Source: JANJUB01 sp964586225
GTDB taxonomy: Bacteria > Armatimonadota > Fimbriimonadia > Fimbriimonadales > Fimbriimonadaceae
Direction: 5' to 3'
NCBI GenBank assembly: GCA_964586225.1
Contig: CAZPHD010000005.1
Location: forward strand, 1-64,000
DNA length: 64,000 bases
Below are positions 16,243 to 25,277 of the stretch, piece by piece. The notes under the pieces are model-generated. The model saw only the letters and a program-made list of their open reading frames with translations, was not told the DNA's origin and did not search any database. Numbering within the stretch: position 1 is the first letter of the stretch; each line of letters begins with the position of its first letter. A program made the translations under genes and the position numbers.

Positions 16243-17028
16243 ATGCGCCTCACCGTCGAGCAAGTCCGCTCGTTCCACCTGAACGGGTTTCTCAGCATCA
16301 CCGAGCCCATCGCCACTGCCGATGAACTTGACTGGATGCGAGAAGCCTACGACGGCATGTTCGAGCGGAGGGCAGGCTTCGACTCTGGCGACCAGTTTGA
16401 TCTCGCAGGCGAGGACAACCAAGGCGAGACCGCCGCGCTGCCGCAGGTGTTGAACCCGCTCGCCTACGCGCCCGAACTCGCCAACGGAACCTATCTCCAA
16501 GTCGCCACCGACATCGTCCGGCAGCTGCTCGGACCCGAAGCGGGACTGGGGGTGGCCCACGCCATCTTCAAGCCCGCCGGGCATGGCGCACCCACGCCAT
16601 GGCACCAAGACGAAGCCTATTGGGAGCCGGACCAGCAGTACGTCACGGTGAGCGTGTGGATGCCCTTACAGGAGGCCACGCTCGAGAATGGGTGCCTCTG
16701 GTTCATGCCAGGTAGCCACTACTGGGAGTTGCTGCCGCATCGGCCGATCGGGGGAAATGCGCGCGTCCATGGTTTGGAGCTCGTTGATCTTGCGCCGATC
16801 GTCGATCCCGTCGCGTGTCCTCTACCCGCAGGGGGCATCACCATCCATCACAACCGAACCCTACACTATGCCGGGCCAAACACGAGCGCGGTTCCGCGTC
16901 GGGCTCTAATCATGATGGGTGGACTGCCCGCAAAGCCGGCTCCGCAGCCGCGGCAGTTCCCATGGCAAGACACCCGCAATACCGCGCGCGCCGAGCGGGC
17001 CGCATCCGGTGCCACAATCAAGCCATGA
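16243..17028 (+). CDS. Phytanoyl-CoA dioxygenase (PhyH) family protein
   Basis: A 261-residue Fe(II)/2-oxoglutarate-dependent oxygenase. The iron ligands are visible: H121-Q-D123 in T-P-W-H-Q-D-E-A-Y-W and H208 in R-T-L-H-Y-A-G-P-N. The G-C-L-W-F-M-P-G-S-H block is typical of the family. The substrate is unknown; bacterial members act on diverse small molecules. It overlaps the DUF1080 gene by ATGA, suggesting a joint task, possibly in sugar or sugar-derivative catabolism (inference). Confidence 0.9.
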   Translation: MRLTVEQVRSFHLNGFLSITEPIATADELDWMREAYDGMFERRAGFDSGDQFDLAGEDNQGETAALPQVLNPLAYAPELANGTYLQVATDIVRQLLGPEAGLGVAHAIFKPAGHGAPTPWHQDEAYWEPDQQYVTVSVWMPLQEATLENGCLWFMPGSHYWELLPHRPIGGNARVHGLELVDLAPIVDPVACPLPAGGITIHHNRTLHYAGPNTSAVPRRALIMMGGLPAKPAPQPRQFPWQDTRNTARAERAASGATIKP

Positions 17029-17786
17029 TTGCCGCAGTTGCCCTTCTCGCCCTGGCCCCCGTTCAGCAATGGACGTCGATTTTCAATGGTAAGGACTTGG
17101 ATGGCTGGACGCCCAAGATCACCGGCTACGACCTAGGCGACAACTTTGGAGACACGTTCCGCGTGCGCGACGGCGCGATCGTCGTGGATTACGAGAAGTA
17201 CAACGGCGAGTTTAAGGAGCGCTTCGGGCACCTCTTCTACAAATCGCCGTTTAAGAGCTACGTGCTCCGTCTGGAGTATCGATTTACCGGCCCGCAGATT
17301 AAGGATGGTCCCGGCTGGGCGAATCGCAACAGCGGCGTGATGTTCCACTGCCAAGATCCGAAGACGATGACAAAGGGTCAGAACTTCCCAGTCAGCTTAG
17401 AGTTGCAGTTCTTGGGCGGTCTCGGCTCGGGCGAGCGATCCACCGGGAACATCTGCACCCCTGGCACGAATATCGTTTACCAAGACAAGCTTTGGACGCA
17501 ACACTGCACCAACTCGACATCGAAGACGTATCACGGCGACTCGTGGGTGAAGTGCGAGCTCGAAGTCTGGCCCCATGGTCGGATTGTCCACAAGATTGAG
17601 GGCGAGACGGTGCTCGAATACAAGGGCGCCACTCTTGATCCGAACGACGCCGACGCGAAGCCGCTGATTGCCGCTCTGAAGGGCGAACTCAAGCTGGATT
17701 CAGGCTACATCGCCCTGCAATCGGAAAGCTCGCCGGTGGAGTTTAGGAAGATCGAGATCAGGAAACTCGGAGAGTTTGGACTGTAG
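17025..17786 (+). CDS. DUF1080 (3-keto-disaccharide hydrolase domain) secreted protein
   Basis: A 253-residue exported protein. Residues 1-15 form a short signal peptide. The DUF1080 jelly-roll follows: W-T-S-I-F-N-G-K-D-L-D-G-W, then N-S-G-V-M-F-H-C and S-L-E-L-Q-F-L-G, with I-A-L-Q-S-E-S near the end and E-F-R-K-I-E-I. Some family members hydrolyse 3-keto-glycosides. The open frame runs further upstream but inside the phyH gene. CACAAT lies 6 bases before the ATG, so it may also have its own leaderless transcript. Confidence 0.9.
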   Translation: MIAAVALLALAPVQQWTSIFNGKDLDGWTPKITGYDLGDNFGDTFRVRDGAIVVDYEKYNGEFKERFGHLFYKSPFKSYVLRLEYRFTGPQIKDGPGWANRNSGVMFHCQDPKTMTKGQNFPVSLELQFLGGLGSGERSTGNICTPGTNIVYQDKLWTQHCTNSTSKTYHGDSWVKCELEVWPHGRIVHKIEGETVLEYKGATLDPNDADAKPLIAALKGELKLDSGYIALQSESSPVEFRKIEIRKLGEFGL

Positions 17787-17792
17787 ATTTCA

Positions 17793-17825
17793 GATTTTGG
17801 ATTGCGCGGTCTTCAATCCAAAATC
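17793..17825. terminator. Bidirectional terminator-like hairpin
   Basis: A perfect 12-bp inverted repeat (gattttggattg / caatccaaaatc) with a 9-base loop sits between the DUF1080 stop and the pabB-pabC stop; the latter stop codon lies inside the 3' arm. The A/T-rich tail repeats ccaaaatcc words. Suits both converging genes. Confidence 0.6.
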
Positions 17826-19507
17826 CACATTCCAAAATCCAAAATAGCAGGGCTCCAGCCCCTCACTGAGTTCAACAGCCTCACTTCATCCACCGTGACC
17901 AGATCGGCCACCAGCAGTCGTTCTTCACGTAGCTCACCACGCTCGATAAGCTCGGCGCGCAAGGTTCCTGCCAGTAGGCCGCAAGCCACCGGCGGGGTAC
18001 ACCATTGATCGCCACGCCGATACGCCAAAGTCGTGAACGTTCCTTCCGTCAACTCGCCCCGTTCATTGAACAGCAGGAGCTCGTCGTACTCACCCAAAGG
18101 CGGATAGTGCGTGCGAAGCGTTGTCTTGTGATAGAGCCAACGATCTCCCGAGTTGACTGCTGCACTCGCGAGCCCCACGCGGATCGCATCGGGCCACTCG
18201 GGCAGCGCCTCGGCATGCAACGTAAACGCGCCGCTCTGCTCCACAACCAGCCGCAATCGCCGCGGGCCATCCTCCCGTAACTCTCCAATCGCCGCCCAGA
18301 TTCCGACCTCGTCCAGGTCAATATCGAAGTACGCCGCCGAGTCCGCCAGCCGAGCGAGGTGCCGATCCAGAAGCCACGGCCCTTCGCCCGGTGTCCATCG
18401 AATCGTCTCGACAAGTCCAAAGGCGGGAGTTGGCCGCAACACGATCGCCTTCGTCCGCCACTCGGCCGCCTCGTCCGATGCGGTCGAATCCCAAACGATC
18501 CCCCCGCCAACCCCATACTCCAGCGCCGATTCACGCCCCACAACCGTGCGGATCGCCACCCCAAACCGCGCCTCCCGCCCGGGTCCGATGCTCCCGATCG
18601 TCCCGGCATAGACCCCGCGCGGGCTCGCTTCCGAGCCCCGGATGATCTCCATCGTGTGGTGCTTGGGGGCACCCGTCATCGACGCGGCAGGGAAGAGTGC
18701 GGCAAAGATCTCCGCGAGCGAAGCGTCGGTCGAGGCCCGAACCGTCGACGTCATCTGATGGACCGTCGCAAACCGCTCGACCTCAAACAGCGGCTCGGCG
18801 ACGACGCTGCCAACCTGCGCGATCCGTCCGAGGTCATTCCGAACCATGTCCGTGATCATCAGGTTCTCCGCGCGGTTCTTCTCGCTTGCCGCCAATTCCT
18901 GGGCCAAGAGGGCGTCTTCGGCGGTGGTGCGTCCGCGCGGTGCCGTCCCCTTCATCGGCTTGCACTCGATCGCGCCTCCCGACAGGGTGAAGAACAGCTC
19001 CGGACTCGCGCACGCCACCCACTCATCGCCAAAGTCGAGAAACGCGCTGAACATCGTGCGCCGACAACCGGTTATCTGTGTGAACAGCGCTCGCCGGTCC
19101 ACCTCGCCCTCCGCCCGCAAGCGTAGCGTGAAGTTCACCTGGTAGGTATCGCCCGCGCCGATGGCCTCGCGAATCAAGCCCACCTGCGCCGCATACGCCG
19201 CGTCATCGATTTCCGGCTGCCAATCGAGTTCAACTGGGGCGGCAGGGAAGTCTAACTCCGACAGGAGCTCGAAGTCGCAGAACACACCAAACCGCGCGAG
19301 GTAGCCGTCAAGAGCCATCGTGGGCACGCCGAACGCCGCCGCCGCCTCGTATGCCACATAGCCAACAACGACGCGCCCCGCAAGCGCATGCCCCTCGGCC
19401 TCATCGAGCACCGGAACAACGTCGTCAGCATGCCGCGCCTCCAGAACGGAAACCGGATCGCGGAAGCGACGCCAACCGCCAGGCACACGCAGAACAGCTT
19501 CGATCAA
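17813..19507 (-). CDS. pabB: Aminodeoxychorismate synthase component I fused to aminodeoxychorismate lyase
   Basis: A 564-residue fusion for p-aminobenzoate synthesis. The N-terminal chorismate-binding part has A-S-P-E-L-F-F, C-K-P-M-K-G-T-A-P-R-G, E-K-N-R-A-E-N-L-M-I-T-D-M-V-R-N-D-L-G and S-M-T-G-A-P-K. The C-terminal 220 residues are an aminotransferase class IV domain (PabC-like) with the PLP lysine in Y-H-K-T-T-L-R and L-T-E-G-T-F-T. The TTG at 19507 overlaps the amidase stop (TTGA). The last few residues run into the terminator hairpin. The glutaminase subunit pabA is not in the window. Confidence 0.92.
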   Translation of the reverse strand: MIEAVLRVPGGWRRFRDPVSVLEARHADDVVPVLDEAEGHALAGRVVVGYVAYEAAAAFGVPTMALDGYLARFGVFCDFELLSELDFPAAPVELDWQPEIDDAAYAAQVGLIREAIGAGDTYQVNFTLRLRAEGEVDRRALFTQITGCRRTMFSAFLDFGDEWVACASPELFFTLSGGAIECKPMKGTAPRGRTTAEDALLAQELAASEKNRAENLMITDMVRNDLGRIAQVGSVVAEPLFEVERFATVHQMTSTVRASTDASLAEIFAALFPAASMTGAPKHHTMEIIRGSEASPRGVYAGTIGSIGPGREARFGVAIRTVVGRESALEYGVGGGIVWDSTASDEAAEWRTKAIVLRPTPAFGLVETIRWTPGEGPWLLDRHLARLADSAAYFDIDLDEVGIWAAIGELREDGPRRLRLVVEQSGAFTLHAEALPEWPDAIRVGLASAAVNSGDRWLYHKTTLRTHYPPLGEYDELLLFNERGELTEGTFTTLAYRRGDQWCTPPVACGLLAGTLRAELIERGELREERLLVADLVTVDEVRLLNSVRGWSPAILDFGMWILD

Positions 19508-20181
19508 AGCTCTGGGAGCGTACCCTTGCCGATTGGAATGGCCGCCCGAACGCCCGCCGTGATCGCGCCCGCCATCAGGTCGTAGCCGTCCTTGCGCCGC
19601 ATAAACGCCTCGTCCTTGGGGTTCTGCAGCACGCACATTTCGAGCAGCAGGGTCGGCACCTTCGAGTAGATTGAGCCGGTCAGCGCCCCCTGTTTGCCGC
19701 CGATCAGCGTTTGGCGGTCCGTGCGTAATCCGGCATCCGGAAGATGGCCTTTGAGCGCGGCCACCGCGGCGCGATGAAACGGCCCCGCCACTCGNNNNNN
19801 NNNNCGCTTCGACCCATCAAGGACCGACTGAGCCGGGCCCGACACCTTGCCGACCTTCCCCGTGCGGTCGGGATAGTAAGTCGAGAAGCCGCGCGCCGTC
19901 CCCGCGTCGCAGTGCAACCGCAACAGCAGCGCCGCCCCGGCCGCGTTGGCGATCTCCGCCCGCCGCTTGTTCGTCACCGTCTCATTGAGCGACTTCTTCG
20001 TGAGCACCACCCGATAGCCCGCGACTTCCAGCCGCTTCTGGAGCTTCAATGCGACGGCCCAGCACACTTCGAGCTCGGTCAGCACTTTGCCCCGCGTGCC
20101 GACGCCGTTCTCCGATGGGTGGCCAGGGTCGACGCAGATGACCGGCGCGGCCATCAGCCCGGCGGCCAGGATCGCCATCAT
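19504..20181 (-). CDS. N-acetylmuramoyl-L-alanine amidase (Amidase_3), interrupted by an assembly gap
   Basis: A 225-codon cell-wall hydrolase that cuts the bond between MurNAc and the stem peptide. Signal-like N-terminus: M-M-A-I-L-A-A-G-L-M-A-A. Zinc motifs: D-P-G-H-P-S-E, then the ELE motif region L-T-E-L-E, and R-L-H-C-D-A. The catalytic glutamate is in L-L-L-E-M-C. Ten undetermined bases at 19795-19804 fall after D-G-S-K; the frame is kept across them, so the gap length is at least consistent. It starts inside the scpA stop (ATGA) and ends inside the pabB start. Confidence 0.88.
   Translation of the reverse strand: MMAILAAGLMAAPVICVDPGHPSENGVGTRGKVLTELEVCWAVALKLQKRLEVAGYRVVLTKKSLNETVTNKRRAEIANAAGAALLLRLHCDAGTARGFSTYYPDRTGKVGKVSGPAQSVLDGSKXXXXRVAGPFHRAAVAALKGHLPDAGLRTDRQTLIGGKQGALTGSIYSKVPTLLLEMCVLQNPKDEAFMRRKDGYDLMAGAITAGVRAAIPIGKGTLPEL
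19795..19804. other. Assembly gap (10 N)
   Basis: Ten undetermined bases inside the amidase gene. Shows that the sequence is a draft. Confidence 1.
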
Positions 20182-20945
20182 GAGCGATGCGCCCGGGCAA
20201 ATCGCACCTCGCCCGCCTCCAACTGCACGCCCGCCTGGCCGAGGCGAATCAACTCCAGCAGCGCCAGGAACCAATACACCGCGTCCTCCCGGCTGAACGG
20301 CGTCGGCACCATTTCCTCCAGCGTTCGCCAGGTCGAGTTCAGCGCGCGGAACACGACGCCCATCTGCTCGCTGAGGCTCTTGCGCGGCCGATTGAGCGGA
20401 CGCACCGGCTCGGGCGTTGCGCGTTGCAGGAGTCGCTCCAGCGCGCGGGCCAGATCGTTCGGCGTCACATCACCCAGCGCGACGGGCAGTTCGTAGGGGT
20501 CGGGTCCGCCCTCCAGGGGCCGGAAGAAGAGTTGCTCGCGCTCCGAGTGCCAGAGGCGAAGCGACTCGATCGCCATCGCGTACTCGTGTGCGCTCGGGAG
20601 GGTGAGGGGCAGGTCGTCGTCGGCCTCCGGCTCGGGCTCCGGGGTGGGAAGCAGACCCCACGCCTTTCGCTCGAGCAGATAGGCGAGGGCCATCATCGCG
20701 GCGGCCGCCTCATCCACGTTCGCTTCCGTCGCCATGACGTGCTCGAAGTACGCCCGGCAGATGGGGAACAGCGGAATCTGCATGAGGTCCACCTTCCGCT
20801 CGTGGACGCACTGGAACAGCATGGCCAGTGAACCCGTGAACGCGGGTGCCTCGACATGGATCGGCGGCGGCGCAACGACGCCCAACGGCGAGATTCGCTC
20901 GTGTCGGGGTCGGGCAGGGGCAAGGGCGGCCGGGCGCATGGCCAT
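20178..20945 (-). CDS. scpA: Segregation and condensation protein A
   Basis: The kleisin subunit of the SMC-ScpAB condensin. The N-terminal block F-T-G-S-L-A-M-L-F-Q-C-V-H-E-R-K-V-D matches ScpA's F-e-G-P-L-d-L-L-L. The middle contains M-A-L-A-Y-L-L-E-R-K, and the C-terminal winged-helix has S-R-E-D-A-V-Y-W-F-L-A-L-L-E-L-I-R. Starts at 20945 or 20939 are both possible; the frame is open to 21119 without homology. scpB is at 34968-35540, far from it, which is unusual because the two are often adjacent. Confidence 0.87.
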   Translation of the reverse strand: MAMRPAALAPARPRHERISPLGVVAPPPIHVEAPAFTGSLAMLFQCVHERKVDLMQIPLFPICRAYFEHVMATEANVDEAAAAMMALAYLLERKAWGLLPTPEPEPEADDDLPLTLPSAHEYAMAIESLRLWHSEREQLFFRPLEGGPDPYELPVALGDVTPNDLARALERLLQRATPEPVRPLNRPRKSLSEQMGVVFRALNSTWRTLEEMVPTPFSREDAVYWFLALLELIRLGQAGVQLEAGEVRFARAHRS

Positions 20946-21244
20946 ATGATCAATTGGACGGCTGACGGGCTTCGGAAGATGCATGAACCAGCCCTGGCTT
21001 GCCGAGGAGGGTCGTGTCTTGCCGCGGACCTGGTGCGCACCTACACCTTCGATGCTCGCGGCCAGATGTCGGGCAAGACGGCGAGTAGTCGTTAGGCCGG
21101 ACTTCAGGGCACGAGACATCAGCGCAACCAGGAAACGCCGGTACGAACCAACCGGCGACTACGTGAGCGGTCGTGAAGCGTAGCCAGGTAACGCTGGGAC
21201 GATGCGGAAGGCCCGCGCGCCTCGTTAGCTTTTGGCGGTTACAC
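20946..21244. other. 299-base spacer with palindromic repeats, no gene
   Basis: No convincing coding region. It holds a complete REP-1 palindrome (21135-21162), and a partial REP-2-like word gaggcgcgcgg on the minus strand near 21213-21223. The scpA promoter should also lie here but no clear one was found. Confidence 0.6.
21135..21162 (-). repeat. REP-1 palindrome
   Basis: Read on the minus strand: tag GTAG, TC, arm GCCGGT, 8-base loop TTGGTTCG-like, arm ACCGGC, G. It matches the unit at 44662-44688 at 25 of 27 positions. GTAG followed by an imperfect palindrome is the form of REP sequences mobilised by RAYT (TnpA_REP) transposases. Confidence 0.65.
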
Positions 21245-21850
21245 CTACAGAAACCACAGCCGGTCGAGGTCATACACCACCTCATGCGCGGCACTGAGGT
21301 CCAGTTCCGGATGCCGCTGAACGCCCACCACCTTGCATCCCGCCGCCCTTGCGGCGCGCACGCCGTTTTCCGAGTCCTCGATCACCAGGCAGCGCTCAGG
21401 CGACGTCCCTAACGCCTCACACACGAGCAAGAAGATCTCCGGATGCGGTTTGCCCTGCGAGACATCCGCCTGGCATCGCCGCACCGTAAACCGCGAATCA
21501 AGCCACGGAAACCTGGCCGTCGCCGTGTCCAGATACCACCGCATCGAGCTCGTGGCAATCGCAAGCGGCATGCTCAGCCGATTGACCAGCCGTTCGGCAT
21601 CGGCGAATGCCTCCATCTCTTGCTCGATGAAGCCGCTCAGAATGGGCTGCTCGACTCTGAGGAACTCCTCGACGGTCATGCCCGGCGCCAATCCCCCCAG
21701 CATGTGCGGGAGCGTGGTGCCGACATACGGCATGAGGTCGGCCTCGCTGATCGAGATCCCGAGCTGCCCAAATGCCGCGATCTCGGCGCGCTTGTGCCAT
21801 TGTTCCGAATCGAGAATCGTGCCATCCAGATCGAAGATGACGGCGTCCAT
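21245..21850 (-). CDS. HAD-superfamily hydrolase (beta-phosphoglucomutase-like)
   Basis: A 201-residue phosphatase or phosphomutase. Motif I is D7-F-D-L-D-G-T near the start (M-D-A-V-I-F-D-L-D-G-T), motif II is A-T-S-S, motif III K-P-H-P-E-I, and motif IV V-I-E-D-S-E-N-G-V. An alpha-helical cap lies at residues 15-85. Substrate unknown. It starts 1 base after the hydrolase stop at 21852 and is last of a three-gene minus-strand operon. Confidence 0.88.
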   Translation of the reverse strand: MDAVIFDLDGTILDSEQWHKRAEIAAFGQLGISISEADLMPYVGTTLPHMLGGLAPGMTVEEFLRVEQPILSGFIEQEMEAFADAERLVNRLSMPLAIATSSMRWYLDTATARFPWLDSRFTVRRCQADVSQGKPHPEIFLLVCEALGTSPERCLVIEDSENGVRAARAAGCKVVGVQRHPELDLSAAHEVVYDLDRLWFL

Positions 21851-21851
21851 G

Positions 21852-22481
21852 CTAGCCGTGCTCCAAGAACCACCGCGGCAGTTCGGGGTCGGCGTAGGCG
21901 AGTTCCCAACTGTGGTGTCCCACGCCGGGATATTCGGTGAGGCGCGCATTGCCGCCGCCCGCCTGAATGAACTCGACGGCCACGCGAGACGCCGAGGGCA
22001 AAATGACGGTGTCGTCGCTGCCGTGGAATGCCCACACGGGGATGCGATGAAGCTCGAACTGGGCTCGAATCGGATCGGCCCAGCCGCAGATGGGCGCGAT
22101 TGCGGCAAAGTTCCAGCGAAGCCGGCGCGCGAGTTCGAACGTGCCGTTCCCACCCTGGCTCAGGCCGGTTAAGTAGCGCCTCGTGGGGTGGATGTCGAAG
22201 TTGGCCTCCACGTCATACAGCACTTCATCGACCAGGTGGTGATACCAAGGCCACAGTTGGTGCGGGTCGGCTTTCTGCGGGGCGATGATGAGAAACGGCC
22301 AATCCATGGGGTTAGCAGCGGCGGCCTGCAGGAGTCCGTGCTGGCCGAGCCGATCTAGGTCGGAGCCGCTCTCGCCGCGGCCGTGCAAGAACAGAATGGC
22401 GGGCAGCGGACCTTCGATGCCGGGCGGAGCCCACACCAGGTAACGGTGTTGGTAGGGCCCTACGGTGCGCGCGCTCAACAT
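21852..22481 (-). CDS. Alpha/beta hydrolase (esterase / predicted peptidase)
   Basis: A 209-residue dienelactone-hydrolase-like or PHB-depolymerase-like enzyme. The oxyanion segment is F-L-H-G-R-G-E-S-G-S (31-40), the nucleophile S108 sits in G-L-S-Q-G-G, the acid is D156 or D157 in H-G-S-D-D, and the base is H189 or H190 in G-V-G-H-H-S-W. No signal peptide, so cytoplasmic. Follows the HlyD-like gene by 3 bases. Confidence 0.87.
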   Translation of the reverse strand: MLSARTVGPYQHRYLVWAPPGIEGPLPAILFLHGRGESGSDLDRLGQHGLLQAAAANPMDWPFLIIAPQKADPHQLWPWYHHLVDEVLYDVEANFDIHPTRRYLTGLSQGGNGTFELARRLRWNFAAIAPICGWADPIRAQFELHRIPVWAFHGSDDTVILPSASRVAVEFIQAGGGNARLTEYPGVGHHSWELAYADPELPRWFLEHG

Positions 22482-22484
22482 GGG

Positions 22485-23696
22485 TTACAGCAAGATGGCG
22501 ATGACTTGGCCCGGCTTTACTCGGTCGCCAGGTTTTACGAGAAGCTTGAGGACCTTACCCTTCCGCGGAGCGAGGATTCGCCGGGCGATGAGGGCGGCTT
22601 CGGCCTTGTCAACGCGCTCCTTGGCGCCGGCAAGCAGCTGATCGGCCTCGCGGATCGCGCCCTTATCGACGTCCACCTTGGTCGGCAGATTGGGCAAAGG
22701 AGCGGGCTGGACGGTCGCGGGCTTGGGCACCGGTCTGGTCTCCACTTCACGGAGCGGCGGCGCCAACTCGGGAGTGGGCGTAAGCGCCGGTTCGGGCATC
22801 TTCTTGAGAACATCCCGTTGAAGCTCGATCGACTTCTCAAGGGTCGGAATCTGAGCGGCTGCGGCCGCGATCTCGGCTTCGGCGTCTTTAAGCTTCTTCG
22901 CAGCCGCATCGGCCATCTCTTGCGCAACCATGTATCCGCCCTGAGCGCTCGCATACTGCACATCGGCTTTGGTTGCCTCAAGCTGGCTGACCGCGCCCTC
23001 GGCCAGGAGCATCTTCATCTTGTCCGCATGCTGTTTGCGCTGCTGGGCGATGACCTTGCCCGCGTCGGCGTTCTTCTGGGCATCTTCGGCTTCGCTTTGC
23101 AGTTGGGCGAGTTGGTGCTCCAAGTTCAGCTTCGTCGTCTTGGCCTCGGCCAGCTCGGTTTCGGCGGCGGCAATGGTTGCCTCCAACTCGGCCTTGGCGG
23201 AAGCTTTTGGTTCGACCGTGGTGCCGGTCGCTCCGACGGCAGGCAGGGTTGGATTTGGGCCCTCGATGGGCGCAGGCAGGGGATCGACTTTCGGCACGGG
23301 AACGGGCCGAAGGGGGCCAATCGGCACGATCCGGCCAGACACGCCTTCGGGCGGCGTGATCGCGACGGCGACATCGGTTGCCTTGACTTCGCTGGCGAGC
23401 GCCTGAAGCGCTTCGTGCGCGGCGGTTAGTTCGGCCTGCTCCGACTGATCGTCAAACGCCAACAGCAGATCGCCTTCTGAAAATGACTGGCCTTCGGCGA
23501 CCATGACGGAACCGATGACGCCTTCCTGGGTCGCCAGCAACTCGGTCGCTCCCGCCGGAAGCGCGGCACGATCATTATCGCGCGTCGCCAGAAACCCGAG
23601 GGTCGCCATCAGCGTCAGGCCAGCGACCATGAGGATCGCGGGTAGTCGCCGCGAGCGGCGAGAAGGTTCGGGCAAGGGAATCGTGAGATCGTCCAC
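22485..23696 (-). CDS. HlyD-like membrane fusion protein
   Basis: A 403-residue protein anchored by one N-terminal transmembrane segment (about 19-37). A split biotinyl/lipoyl-like domain is seen: first half with G-V-I-G-S-V-M-V-A-E-G-Q-S-F-S-E-G-D-L-L at 59-78, second half near the C-terminus with R-K-G-K-V-L-K-L-L-V-K-P-G-D-R-V. Between them are Pro-rich linkers and a long Ala/Glu/Lys coiled coil (165-300). No transporter partner is adjacent, so it may be an orphan adaptor. Starts with GTG. Confidence 0.75.
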   Translation of the reverse strand: MDDLTIPLPEPSRRSRRLPAILMVAGLTLMATLGFLATRDNDRAALPAGATELLATQEGVIGSVMVAEGQSFSEGDLLLAFDDQSEQAELTAAHEALQALASEVKATDVAVAITPPEGVSGRIVPIGPLRPVPVPKVDPLPAPIEGPNPTLPAVGATGTTVEPKASAKAELEATIAAAETELAEAKTTKLNLEHQLAQLQSEAEDAQKNADAGKVIAQQRKQHADKMKMLLAEGAVSQLEATKADVQYASAQGGYMVAQEMADAAAKKLKDAEAEIAAAAAQIPTLEKSIELQRDVLKKMPEPALTPTPELAPPLREVETRPVPKPATVQPAPLPNLPTKVDVDKGAIREADQLLAGAKERVDKAEAALIARRILAPRKGKVLKLLVKPGDRVKPGQVIAILL

Positions 23697-23816
23697 GGGT
23701 CAGTCCAATAAGAAACTACGTTCGAGGGCCCCGTTCTATGGCGAGAAACTCTCACGGTGGGCCCATAAGATTATCGGCAACGCCCGCTACGGTGCCACAA
23801 TTCGTCGTAGAAACGC

Positions 23817-25121
23817 ATGATGAACCTCGATGTCACGTATCCCCGGCGGCGCACCCGAGTCTGCCAAGTCGGCTCGGTCGCCATGGGCGGCGGTCATCCC
23901 GTGCTCGTCCAGTCGATGATTACCGAGGAGACGCGCAATGTAGACGCTTGTGTCGAGCAGATCATCGCGCTGCACCGCGAAGGTTGCGAATTGGTGCGCG
24001 TGACCACGCCGACGCTGGGCGAAGCCGAATGCATGGGCGAGATTCGCGCCAAAGTCATCGAGCGTTATCGCGAGGTTCCGCTGACCGCCGACGTGCACCA
24101 CCAAGGGTCGGCCATCGCCGTCGAAGCCGCCAAGCATGTGGATGAAGTCCGCGTGAATCCGGGGCTGTTTGTCTTCAAGCGCCACGGTAGCCGCGCTCAG
24201 GAAGTGGAGTTTGATGAGGCCATCGATCTTCGGGGTAGCAGCGAGGACCGCACGGTGGACGATCTCCGCGCGGAGCTCGCTTATTCGGAGGCGGAATGGG
24301 CGGACGAACTGGCCGCGGTTGAGGAGAGCTTTGTGCCGGTCATTGAGGCGTGTAAGCGTCACGGGCGAGCGATGCGCATTGGCGTAAATCACGGTTCGCT
24401 TTCTGAGCGGATGCTCGTCACCTATGGCGACACACCGGAAGGCATGGTGCAAAGCGCGCTCGAGTATCTGCGCCTCTGTGAGAAGCACGATTTCTACAAC
24501 CTGAACATCTCTGCGAAGGCCAGTCGCGTGCCGATCATGGTCGCCGCAAACCGGCTCATGGTGTTGCGCATGGATGAAGTCGGCATGACCTACCCGTTGC
24601 ACCTGGGCGTCACGGAAGCCGGCGACGGTGAGTATGCGCGGATCAAGTCGACCGCGGGCATCGCCACGCTCCTGATGGAGGGCATCGGCGACACGATTCG
24701 CGTGTCGCTGAGCGAGGATCCGATCCATGAAATTCCGGTGTGTTACGACATCTTGCAGTCGCTGGGGCTACGCAAGACGAAGGTGGAATACATCGCCTGC
24801 CCGTCGTGCGGCCGGACGAAGTTCAACCTGCCGACGGTGCTGCACCAAGTCCGCGAGGCAACCCGGCACCTCGTGGGGCTGGATATCGCGGTGATGGGTT
24901 GCATTGTGAATGGGCCGGGAGAAATGGCCGATGCGGACTACGGATATGTGGGTGCCGCGGGCGGGAAGATCTCGCTGTATCGGAAGCGGGAGGTGGTGAA
25001 GCATGGCATTCCTCAGGAGCAGGGCGTCGCCGAGTTGATTTCGTTGCTGAAGGCGGATGGCATGTGGTCGGAGCCTCCGGCAGATGGGGCGAAGCGAACG
25101 CCGTTGACGGTGAGCAGTTAG
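23817..25121 (+). CDS. ispG: 4-hydroxy-3-methylbut-2-enyl diphosphate synthase (GcpE)
   Basis: Catalyses the penultimate step of the MEP isoprenoid pathway, an Fe4S4 enzyme reducing MEcPP. At 434 residues it is longer than the E. coli form (about 370) because of an insertion around residues 140-185. The TIM-barrel N-terminus has V-Q-S-M-I-T and the C-terminal cluster ligands are C-P-S-C-G-R-T and M-G-C-I-V-N-G-P-G-E. Two ATG codons (23817, 23820) begin it. Diverges from the HlyD-like gene with 120 bases between. Confidence 0.94.
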   Translation: MMNLDVTYPRRRTRVCQVGSVAMGGGHPVLVQSMITEETRNVDACVEQIIALHREGCELVRVTTPTLGEAECMGEIRAKVIERYREVPLTADVHHQGSAIAVEAAKHVDEVRVNPGLFVFKRHGSRAQEVEFDEAIDLRGSSEDRTVDDLRAELAYSEAEWADELAAVEESFVPVIEACKRHGRAMRIGVNHGSLSERMLVTYGDTPEGMVQSALEYLRLCEKHDFYNLNISAKASRVPIMVAANRLMVLRMDEVGMTYPLHLGVTEAGDGEYARIKSTAGIATLLMEGIGDTIRVSLSEDPIHEIPVCYDILQSLGLRKTKVEYIACPSCGRTKFNLPTVLHQVREATRHLVGLDIAVMGCIVNGPGEMADADYGYVGAAGGKISLYRKREVVKHGIPQEQGVAELISLLKADGMWSEPPADGAKRTPLTVSS

Positions 25122-25189
25122 CAGTTAGCAGTAAGGGTGGAAGGCTAATGAGGCGCGCGGAGTTTGTGTCGCACCTCCGACAAAGTGCC

Positions 25190-25217
25190 GCGTGGGGATG
25201 AAGCCACCCACGCCCTC
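25190..25217 (-). repeat. REP-2 palindrome, copy 1
   Basis: Minus strand: GAGG, arm GCGTGGG, 10-base loop TGGCTTCATC, arm CCCACGC. Perfect 7-bp stem. Confidence 0.65.
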
Positions 25218-25247
25218 ATCTTGAACCCATCTTTTCCCGCAGCGAGG

Positions 25248-25277
25248 AAGCGTGTGGACGAACCCACCCACGGCCTC
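25248..25277 (-). repeat. REP-2 palindrome, copy 2
   Basis: Minus strand: GAGGC, arm CGTGGG, loop TGGGTTCGT, imperfect arm CCACACG, CTT. Confidence 0.6.

Noticed and set aside
17813..17840. C-terminal extension of PabB-PabC ending in I-L-D-F-G-M-W-I-L-D as a functional tail
   Set aside because: It is encoded by the terminator hairpin and A/T-rich words, so it is probably a by-product of the stop position.
20178..21119. scpA starting at 21119
   Set aside because: The first 58 residues of that frame show no ScpA similarity and cross a REP-containing spacer; starts at 20945 or 20939 fit better.
25114..25133. Tandem agcagttagcagttagcagt as a regulatory iteron
   Set aside because: Only about two and a half short units; similar words (gcagtcggcagtc) recur at 50405-50430. 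More likely a slippage-prone spacer than an operator.
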